A stretch of 27,272 nucleotides of DNA from Oppiella nova. Lineage: Eukaryota; Arthropoda; Arachnida; Sarcoptiformes; Oppiidae. Positions 20,842 to 27,272 of the stretch are shown here, piece after piece (position 1 is the stretch's first letter; the number at the start of each line of letters is the position of its first letter). Location of the stretch: the NCBI GenBank assembly GCA_905397405.1, contig CAJPVJ010000360.1, positions 1 through 27,272 of the forward strand, in the 5' to 3' direction. The notes below the pieces were generated by a model. It worked only from the letters and a program-made list of their open reading frames with translations. It ran no database searches and had not been told where the DNA came from. The position numbers and the translations under genes are program-made.

Positions 20842-20977
20842 CCTAAATTGTAATGAGTAAAGTAATAGATTACAGAATATTTTGTATATTTTACTTCAGT
20901 AAATTCCAGAGTAGTGTTCAGTTTGCGATTCTAACCTCCCGAATATCTTTCAGGCTGTGGAGAGCATTTTGTGGAAG
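20587..20977. other. Exact 127-nt non-reversed complement pair
   Basis: 20587-20713 and 20851-20977 are complementary base by base in the same left-to-right direction: attactcatt opposite taatgagtaa, and so on to caccttc opposite gtggaag. I compared all 127 positions and found no mismatch; the relation stops at both ends (20586/20850 do not pair). The first copy contains the real last exon of MIX23, so the second is the corrupted one. It lies in the alternative-allele contig 20715-21097. Confidence 0.97.
20656..20709 (-). CDS. MIX23: MIX23 (CCDC58) terminal exon
   Basis: The exon encodes VFYERCRTFYKPSNLSV and a stop (20656-20658), the expected C-terminus of MIX23 with its ERCR and KP residues. 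It follows exon 3 in phase 0. In the assembled order it is separated from exon 3 by the misplaced allele contig (20714-21097). Taking that out leaves an intron of 61 nt, with donor aaag|gttctg at 21163 and acceptor ttttgaag. Confidence 0.86.
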   Translation of the reverse strand: MFYERCRTFYKPSNLSV

Positions 20978-21225
20978 AAAAGCAATCAAAGTTTGGATCA
21001 GTTATAGTGACAAATAATTTCATAATCTCAGAACCTTTAGAGTCCTATCTTTGACCACTTCCTCTACATTGAGTTCATTTTGCATTAATCTTAGTCTACA
21101 CCTTCAAAAGCAATCAAAGTTTGGATCAGTTATAGTGACAAATAATTTCATAATCTCAGAACCTTTAGAGTCCTATCTTTGACCACTTCCTCTACATTGA
21201 GTTCATTTTGCATTAATCTTAGTCT
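20971..21225 (+). repeat. Overlap duplication of MIX23 exon 3 end, joined by a
   Basis: 20978-21097 and 21106-21225 are identical over 120 bases. Adding the seven bases before each (gtggaag and caccttc, which are non-reversed complements) makes 127. The base between the two 127-mers, 21098, is a. The first copy belongs to the allele contig; the second belongs to the intact MIX23 gene. Confidence 0.92.
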
Positions 21226-21369
21226 TGTCTGCTGTTTGCGGAGACTTTTCATAACATCGACGTTGTCTTCACTGACCTGTCGTTCATCCTTCAGGTGTTT
21301 CACACGACTCGACACAACACTAATGCACTGTTTTATTGAGTTCTCTCTTTGGGTGTAAGAGTTTTGTAT
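21163..21369 (-). CDS. MIX23: MIX23 exon 3
   Basis: MIX23 is a small mitochondrial intermembrane-space protein that supports protein import. This 207-nt exon encodes 69 residues: IQNSYTQRENSIKQCISVV, a charged helical stretch, and the strongly conserved MQNELNVEEVVKDRTLK. The boundary with exon 2 is a 72-nt intron (21370-21441) that has no in-frame stop, so simple translation runs through it. Alignment in memory with human CCDC58 shows that the 24 codons VLDTIRPSL ... ISFDPK are extra and should be spliced out (cag|gttttag ... ccaaag). Confidence 0.88.
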
Positions 21370-21441
21370 CTTTGGATCAAATGAGATCATAAAGAGTATT
21401 ATTACCGGTATATCAAGTGATGGTCTAATGGTGTCTAAAAC

Positions 21442-21570
21442 CTGTTCATATAATTGTTTGCATTGCTGTCCGGCATCTGAGGTCTTGTTTGCGAAAGAAT
21501 CGGTCGGAAGAGAAGTATTGAGTAAATGAATGATATTGTCATCCATTTTACGGCTCTTTTTGAGCGCTTC
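21442..21570 (-). CDS. MIX23: MIX23 exon 2
   Basis: This exon encodes 43 residues, from EALKKSRKMDDNIIHLLNTS to CKQLYEQ. The ATG at 21546 is internal: conserved residues (EALKKSRK) precede it, and the acceptor ccttag|gaagcg fits the family register. Both splice junctions are phase 0. The cysteine of CKQLYE pairs in the family with the one in IKQC of exon 3. Confidence 0.88.
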
Positions 21571-21637
21571 CTAAGGTTTGGCAACAGATCTACATTGAGA
21601 TGAACTGCCAATCAATTGACTGATCGGTGAAACAGAC

Positions 21638-21676
21638 CTGAAATGCGAGAAAGTCTTCACACGTGTTGTCCATCAT
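21638..21676 (-). CDS. MIX23: MIX23 exon 1
   Basis: This 39-nt exon encodes MMDNTCEDFLAFQ and ends at tttcag|gtctgt. A 67-nt intron (21571-21637) leads to exon 2. CEDFLAFQ-EALK across the junction matches the CEEF-x-x-FQELLK start of the human protein. The four exons total 142 residues, against about 144 in human. Two ATGs are adjacent; the upstream one (21676) is chosen by default. Confidence 0.88.
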
Positions 21677-22346
21677 TTCAAAAGTGTTTATTTTTGCATC
21701 AATTGGTGTGACTCTGTGTGCGAGTCTCCAGTCAATAACGTTATTGCCATTCAATTGTGTGAAAGAGCATAAATACCCTGGTAATCAGTGTACAATTAGA
21801 AGTGTAATTTCTATCATGGTATAGATTGATTTAGCACATTTGACAATCATATACATGATAATTGTATGATTAATAGGACCCCCATTATGTATATTATTTA
21901 ATAATTACTATAACTATTAATACTAAAAATAAACTTACCGTACAGTTAAAGAATATTCGTACCGGAATACATTTTCGAAACTTAAAATCAATTCAAAACA
22001 AATATTTTAAATAATGTAATTTATTTTATTGTCAACATTGAATAATTATAAAATTAAGCATAAATTTGGCTTTAATTGAACACATTTATTTGAATGCAAT
22101 TATGGTATGTACGGTATTAATGTCAATGAAATGATAAGCAAACTAGCTAAATAATTGCAATATTTGGGTTATACGGTACAGTAGGTATAGATTAATAAAG
22201 TACTGTATGATACACACAATTAATGTGATTTAGAATTAAACTTTAATCAAAAACAACAATTATAATTATTACGGTATTAATGAACGACACAATTATTGTG
22301 TTAAATGATTGAATGATCAGTAAGTGGCAGTACCACTGATGGCAAC
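21677..22346. other. Intergenic, MIX23 upstream and ZMYM downstream
   Basis: About 670 bp of AT-rich DNA with repeated gtacggta and tactgta words and no coding frame. It contains the MIX23 promoter and the ZMYM 3' UTR, both on the minus strand. No canonical poly(A) signal stands out close to the ZMYM stop. Confidence 0.45.
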
Positions 22347-22497
22347 TTAGAGAGCGTGGTGTTCTTAAGAAAAGTTGTAAAATCAGTGGCTTCGCAACCA
22401 GTATCCCAAGCTACTTATGGTCCAGTATGACAGCCCTTGTGTCGGGAGCTACCCTATGTTCATTTTGTACAGTGGTCTTTGAGTGACATTCTCGGGA
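22347..22497 (-). CDS. ZMYM/woc-like zinc-finger protein, exon 2 (C-terminus, corrupted block inside)
   Basis: A 59-nt intron (22498-22556, aaatg|gtattc ... tttcag|tcccg, phase 2) makes LSKC-PENVTQ across the junction, which fits the ZMYM2/3/4 end of the ZMYM2-like/QRICH1 C-terminal domain (DUF3504). As written, an in-frame TAG follows after YKMNIG. If about 22350-22476 is read reversed but not complemented, the frame continues GDMFYLYPIEGCVPDSMTWY, the family's CVPDS-x-x-WYS block, then MLKRILVVRE and a stop at 22349-22347. The corrected gene is complete. Confidence 0.8.
22350..22476. other. Probable complemented-without-reversal block in ZMYM C-terminus
   Basis: Length is assumed to be 127. 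The upper edge must lie below about 22484, because reversed reading meets TGA at 22484-22482, and near 22475 to keep CPENVTQ in normal reading. Frame is the same on both sides and inside, as expected for a change that preserves length. Confidence 0.85.
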
Positions 22498-22556
22498 CTG
22501 AAACACAGAATTTATGAGTAATTGAAACAAATGAATAAAAATTGAAAACAGAATAC

Positions 22557-25500
22557 CATTTGGAGAGATAGAACTCAAAGAGTTTGACAGGACATCGAAG
22601 TTGATTCTCGACGTTCTCGTAGAGCGTGAGTGTCCTCTTCTTGCGTCCGCGTCCCGACTGAAAGACCAGGCATTGGGTGCCATCGATGGCCCACTGTTTG
22701 CTAAGATTACTGAATGAGAAGGACGTGTGCTCTTCCAACTGAACCATATGGAAGTATTTGGTCGACAAAAACATGACAGTGTTGAGGAGCACTGTTGGCG
22801 AGTGGGCGCCCAGTTGTCCGCACTCCCAGAGGTGCTCCTCTTGGATGCACGTGAGCTGCGGGTTGTAGTCAACTAAACGCGTATGGATTGCGTGAATGAA
22901 CTGTTTGTACGAGGGGTCCATAAATATGTTATCCAAACGATTGTTTTGAGCCAAATGTTTCTGAAGGTCGAGACACAGCAATATCTACATCAGCCCTCAC
23001 ATACGGACAGGCACTTGGACTGTCTAGAGAAGGTGCTTAAACGTCTTATAAAGTGAGTTTATCAAGACTACGTTCTCTTCCTACAAAAACCACAAGTATA
23101 TTGACCACGACTGTCTCAACCAAATCCTTAGGGCATTGATACCGGCGTTTGGCGTATTGGTGGACAACTCACTCTCAACGGTACTGTTGTCGTCCGAAAC
23201 GGTTTCTTCGGCTTCTTTTTTACGACGACCGCCTCCGCCACGGCCGCGGCCAGAGCTGGTGGCCTGTCCTCTGCCCCGTCCCCGTCCCCGTCCACGACCT
23301 CCTCTGGGAGTGGTCACTGCCTCGACCGGTGCCCCCAAAGCGTACTCTTGTTGTTGAAGATCTAATGTGTAGTCGAGTTGTGTTTGAAACACACTTTGTT
23401 CTGTCGGTTGAACAACGTTTTCGTAAGTGTTTGACGACTCATTTTCCTCCTCTTCTTCCTCTTCTTGTTCTTCCTCTTCTGAGTCATTGAGAGATACCTC
23501 TTCTTCTTCTTCCTCTTCGGAAGACATCTCCCATTCTTCTCGTTTCCGACCGCGACCTCTGCCGCCACGTCCTCTACCTCCTCGACCACCTCTGCCACCG
23601 CGTCCTCTTCCTCCTCCTCGACCAGGAGACCCTCAACGGAGTCTACCAGAAGCCGGCGCAAATCTTCACCTAGGAAGTCAGTGCCAGACTCTAGACGCAA
23701 AGTAGACAAAGAATCTCCTGCTCAGCAGTAGTTTCCTCAATCACAGCTCGTGAAACTCTTTTAGTTCTCCAAATTGTTGATCCGTTAGATTGAAGCCACC
23801 GTTTGGTAGTTCCACCGACTCTTCTGAAGGAGGGTCGGGTTCTATCGGTTCTAATGGTTGTAACGGTTGCGGAGGAGGAGGCGGGGGTTCGGGAGATATA
23901 AAGAAAGGAATCGGAAGAGGTAAAGGGACGGCCAATGGCTGCATATATGAGACTGGAATGGGAACAAAGACTGGAATGGGGAGCAAAAGAGGACAAACAG
24001 TCTTCGGCATCGGGTCTGTCTGTGTTTGTTGGTCCACATGAAAGGGTCGACAAGACGTGGCTTTAGTCTGATAGTGGGGCCGAAATTGAGTGCATTTGTT
24101 TCGAACCACTTTTGCTTCGGGAACCTTCACTACCACTTCCTTCGTCTCTTTGATTATCTCTTTGATTATAGTTTGAGAACCAGTTGTCGTGCCATTCACT
24201 TGACTTGTGGTCACGTTTATTGTCTCAGTTGTGGAGGAGAGGGGCGCCATATTTGTGGTGCTGTTTGTGACCGGAGGTAGAGATGGAGACATGTTTTTAT
24301 TGAGAGCGGCGACCAAAGGCGATATGTTTGCGGTCCTGTTCTGCGCCAATATATTGGGTCTGATTTGTGGTGATTGTGTCGCAGACTGTGAGGCGGGCTT
24401 CTGTTGGTTAAAGAAGGATGGCGTCCACATTGTGGTCGGCGCTGACAATGCGGTGGCGTTAGTGTCGGAATCGACTGGACTCTCATTGAGAAGAGTGGGA
24501 TCATTGGAGGCAATGAGAGACTGCGGAAGATATTGTCGCTGATAGTTGAAGACGCATTGATACGAACAGAAGTTGCGAACAAAACTGCCGTCTCTTAAGA
24601 AGAAGAGAGGACTGCCGTAAGAGTTGCACTGTTTGCAGACCATCTTTGCGGTGGTGTAGTGCGCGTGTCGTGACTTTTCCTCTTCGGCCACATCGAAGAG
24701 TGTGAGACAATTGAGTGAACAGAAGAGTCGGGACTCACTCTGAGACCAATCGTAGCGCTCGATTAGATCGAAGTTATATTTCTTGACTTTACAGCAAAGA
24801 CAGGCAACTATTTTGCGATTCTTGAGGACATACATCGACATACACTTCTTGGTGCAGAAGACACGGGTGATGCCCGAGAAGTGGAGCACATGAAGAATGG
24901 TTTTGCTTTGACTGGTAGTCCAGCCGTACTTATGGCAGTTCTCGCAGAAAATGGCTTTCAATTGGTTGGTGTACTTGAATCCCGCCAAACAAGTGGATGA
25001 ACACAACGAATGCTTTTGGTTGTTATACTTGAATTCAATGACATTCTTGGTGTCGGCGCTGCCGCGGCACTGGACGCACGTCGAAGGAGTGCCGGAGCGG
25101 GCGTTCAGCATAAACTCGTACTGAGATTTGCAGATCTGGTCGCAGAACTCTCTTAACCGCATCTTCTCTCCGAAGCCGAACGAAGCGATACATATCGTAA
25201 CGCAACACTTGAGGTCTTTCTGACAGAAGGCGCACACTTTCAGCGACTTCTTGAACGTCTCGAGACACGAACCGATGCAGAACTGTTTGATGATATCACC
25301 GAAACGGACCGAATACTTGCCCAATGATTGCCGATTCACTGATGTCTGGCATTGCGCGCACTTCGAGCCGAAGATGAGTTGTCGCGACTGCACGCAAGCG
25401 GCCGAACAGAACTCCATTGTCTGCCAATAGTATATCACTTTGTCTTTGACTAACACTCGCCGACAAGTGAAGCAATTGGTGTTCGGCTGCTTCTCCACGT

Positions 25501-26122
25501 CGTTCTTCAGCAGACAGTCTTCGCTACAGAGAGAGGCGTTCCCTCCGAAGTTCGAACTAAAGCCCTGCTCTCCTATACTGATAATCCTCAAGCAGTTGGA
25601 ACAGCTGTCGAGTGTCTTCAACGTCTCGACGCAAGCCATTGAACAACAGTTCTGTATCTTATCGTTAATTCTGACCTTATATTTGATTTCTCTGTTTTGT
25701 CCGCAAACCAGACATATATTCTCCTGAGTGTCCTCTTGAGTGTCCGTCAAGTCGATCACTTCCACCTCTTTCTCCTCCTTCTGCACTTCGATTATCTCGA
25801 TCTCCACGTCATCGTCAGCCGTGTCTCCAACGGATCCATTCATTACCACTTTGGGAGCGCTCTGTGGGACGGCAGACGACACCAATTCTAGCATATAGTC
25901 CATCAAATCCTTCACGTCTGCCGTCACTTCGTCGTCCATGTCGTCGATGACTGTTACGACACTGGAGAACCCTAGTTTACACAATAGAGACCTCTACAGT
26001 AGTCTTGACTCTCTTTCACTATGGTTAACGTTGTATATCAGTTGTGTAAGCAACGTGAGAAGTAGCTACCCAGGTAACGTCTCATCCGTGTCATCCACTT
26101 CTGGAGCGGGATATGTGTCCAT
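22557..26122 (-). CDS. ZMYM2/3/4-type (woc-like) MYM zinc-finger protein, exon 1
   Basis: ZMYM proteins, including Drosophila woc, are nuclear cofactors that bind SUMO and corepressor complexes. From the likely ATG at 26122 (MDTYPAPEVDDTDE), with length-preserving corrections, the features in order are: an acidic N-terminus; a SUMO-interacting motif EVEVIDLTD near residue 120; nine MYM/FCS fingers of CxxC ... CxxxC form over about 137-526 (first CLVC ... CSMAC, last CKQC ... CSYQC); a linker with the family's proline-valine tract (PIPVFVPIPV) and poly-proline; RG-rich boxes flanking an acidic box; then the C-terminal DUF3504 domain (LCLDLQKHL, QEEHLWECGQLGAHSPTVLL, RCPVKLFEFYLSK). Exons 1 and 2 together give 1238 residues. 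Three complemented blocks put stops in the frame as written (about 25996, 23741, 23095). The member (2, 3 or 4) cannot be assigned from sequence alone. Confidence 0.88.
22981..23107. other. Complemented-without-reversal block in ZMYM C-terminal domain
   Basis: Read normally, the minus strand goes from GINALRIWLRQS into a stop and the frame reopens at LCLDLQ. Read with these bases reversed but not complemented, it gives STSYMNTKNILLLHQ, then FCKFVEEICQVHGQAYTPDY, then IYMLCLDLQKHL, all in one frame. This matches the family pattern of a CRFV-x-E segment, then Y-x-PD-x-I, then YLCLGIQ. The edges that keep the frame at both ends span exactly 127 nt. Confidence 0.92.
23624..23750. other. Probable complemented-without-reversal block in ZMYM linker
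   Basis: Edges are uncertain by about 10 nt: the start must lie in 23615-23635 and the end in 23741-23761 to remove both the TGA after KEFHEL and the TGA before the RG box. Reversed reading gives DDDSSSKKQMKRRSQTVTEG then STSKRGRRPSEATPRG in the same frame as both neighbours, a natural lead into the RG-rich sequence. Confidence 0.82.
25947..26122. other. Region holding a probable complemented block at ZMYM 5' end
   Basis: A 127-nt block must start between 25947 and 25996 and end between 26073 and 26122. As written, TAG codons at 26068-26066 and 25996-25994 separate the acidic start at 26122 from the main frame. In reversed reading the same frame is open and reads CNECVDYMLQLVSLSLSSDD then ISRDNTFDPKRS. 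The starting ATG and the main frame share the same register, so no intron is needed. Confidence 0.75.
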
Positions 26123-26569
26123 CGAGTGATCACTAAATCATTTAGAAATGGCTTTTAATTACAATACAAACAAATCATTGATTGTTTGAAACAAATGCCG
26201 GAAAATCAGTCAAAAATCGTGTTTTCATTCATTCATAAATGACATCACCTTTTGTTAGAGGATTAGTAGAACATTCACATACAGTATGTCAGTATATACT
26301 CAGTTTATTTTGTGCCCCTTTACTGCTGTAACATTGTTTCGCATTATTACCTATAGGTAACCCCTTTTTCTGTTAGCCCTCCAAACGCATAATAATTGGT
26401 TACAGTATTTGTTAAGAAATATATTGAATGTACAAAACGTAATGTTTGTATAGTTTTATCGTTTAATTAAAAAATGCTTTTTTAAACATTTGTCACAATT
26501 TGTGGTCATTTAATGATCAGTGATTTCAAGTGAAGACATTTCATTGGAGTGATACCACCAATTGAGTCG
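26123..26569. promoter_or_regulatory. Divergent region between ZMYM and eIF2A
   Basis: About 450 bp of AT-rich DNA between two head-to-head start codons. acagtatgtcagtatatact (26281-26300) is another example of the recurring tactgta-like words. No clear core promoter element or gene is seen. Confidence 0.4.
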
Positions 26570-26909
26570 ATGGCAGATAATGTGTTGATATTGAGGGGAT
26601 CGAAAGGTCTGTCTTTAGTAAATGGAGACAATCCTTACAACGAGCTCAAGTCACTGATCGCTTCCAACACTGTGCGGGCCATTGATGTGTCCACTGATGG
26701 CAAATATCTGGCATTTGCTGACAACAACTCTGTCAAAGTGGTGACACTTCCCGGATGTGATGCTGTGTTTGAGAAAAGCGGTGTTAACTTGAATTTCATA
26801 AAGTTATCGCCGAAGGGAACCATATTAGCGACTTGGCATCACTTGAGCACATCCAGCGCTCCCAACAATCTTAATCTCTACAATGTCTTCACGCAAACAC
26901 ATCTCATCG
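26570..26909 (+). CDS. EIF2A: Eukaryotic translation initiation factor 2A, exon 1
   Basis: eIF2A is a 65-kDa WD-type propeller protein that can deliver initiator Met-tRNA to 40S subunits independently of eIF2 GTP. The start is the ATG at 26570 (MADNVLILRGSKGLSLVNGD). Propeller strands follow: VRAIDVSTDGKYLAFADNNS and FIKLSPKGTILATWHHLS, then NNLNLYNVFTQTHLI. The exon ends at 26909 in phase 1 (atcg|gtatgt); reading on would give only GMCLTCY and a stop. It is head to head with the ZMYM gene. Confidence 0.93.
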
Positions 26910-26969
26910 GTATGTGTTTGACGTGTTATTAGTCATGAATTGGGTGTCAATTATCTGAACATATGTTAG

Positions 26970-27272
26970 GAATGGCGCAGAAGAAGCCGAGCCGTTGGTG
27001 TCCGCACTGGACGGACGACGAGTCGGTTTGTGTCCGACATCTGAATATGGAATTGAATTTCTATTCAGACAATCACTTCGAGAGGTACGCCCACCGGATG
27101 TGCTCACAAAAAGTGGCCAATTATTCAATGGTGACCAACAGTGGCACGGGCTGTCACTACGTGGCCTGTTATACGGTGGGAGTGAAAGGTCAGCCCAGTT
27201 TCGTACGGATCTATCAGTTCCCGCGCTTCGACGGCATAGCCATCGCCAACAAGAGCTTCTATAAAGCAGATA
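26970..27272 (+). CDS. EIF2A: eIF2A exon 2 (continues past window)
   Basis: A 60-nt intron (26910-26969, acceptor atgttag) gives G-MAQKKPSRWCPHWTDDESV across the junction. Conserved eIF2A blocks follow: VACYTVGVKGQPSFVRIYQF and IANKSFYKAD, the latter highly conserved in animals. The frame is still open at the window edge, so the gene is truncated here only by the window. Confidence 0.93.

Noticed and set aside
20842-20977. Alternative last exon of MIX23 (acceptor ctccacag then PERYSGG)
   Set aside because: It lies in the complemented block, and the genuine exon with VFYERCR is at 20656-20709.
22981-23100. Intron or frameshift in the ZMYM C-terminal domain
   Set aside because: The only in-frame splice options would need an intron of about 20 nt, and the reversed reading restores the domain without any length change.
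23136-23705. Plus-strand open frames rich in serine, proline and arginine opposite the RG/acidic box
   Set aside because: They are mirror images of the biased codons of the ZMYM gene on the minus strand.
1-27272. Mobile elements, tRNA or rRNA genes, CRISPR, or a prokaryotic-type operon
   Set aside because: No transposase, reverse transcriptase, terminal repeats, cloverleaf or spaced repeat array was seen on either strand.

Overview
The window looks like nuclear DNA of a small-genome arthropod, most likely an acariform (perhaps oribatid) mite. That placement is inference: the non-coding DNA is AT-rich, most introns are short (57-83 nt, GT-AG), genes are tightly packed, and the orthologues are typical of animals. 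The sequence is a scaffold with visible assembly joins, including two single-N gaps at 1016 and 16458.

Layout. 1-1015 is a reverse-oriented second copy of the 5' end of a cordon-bleu gene, ending exactly at the N at 1016. 1017-4012 is AT-rich with no gene I can support. Ten genes follow: cordon-bleu (+, 4637-10070), NOM1 (-, 10170-12430), CISD3 (+, 12776-13592), PIP4K2 (-, 13946-15274), POC1 (+, 16420-17894), RXYLT1 (-, 17962 to about 19197), FAM162/UPF0389 (+, 19803-20410), MIX23 (-, 20656-21676), a ZMYM/woc-like MYM zinc-finger gene (-, 22347-26122) and eIF2A (+, 26570 to the edge). Strands alternate almost perfectly, giving convergent 3' ends (67-353 bp between stops) and head-to-head promoter regions. 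I see no shared pathway among the genes; they are housekeeping, cytoskeletal, centriolar, mitochondrial, glycosylation and chromatin genes.

The most unusual finding concerns the sequence itself. Several blocks of about 127 nt are written as the plain complement of the true strand, without reversal. One is proven internally: 20851-20977 is the exact base-by-base complement, in the same direction, of 20587-20713 (127 of 127). Five more are inferred from coding. Reading 22981-23107, about 22350-22476, about 23624-23750, about 25947-26122 and about 19081-19207 in reversed but not complemented order removes in-frame stops and restores family motifs in the ZMYM gene, and a membrane anchor in RXYLT1.

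A second pattern has the same length. At 5865, 19980, 20254, 20714 and 21098 a single 'a' joins two pieces whose ends share about 127 nt, so both alleles of a heterozygous site are laid in tandem. Together these point to a k=127 de Bruijn assembly in which overlaps were not merged and single-k-mer nodes were emitted in the wrong form. Several genes look broken only for this reason. I found no mobile element, CRISPR array, tRNA or rRNA.
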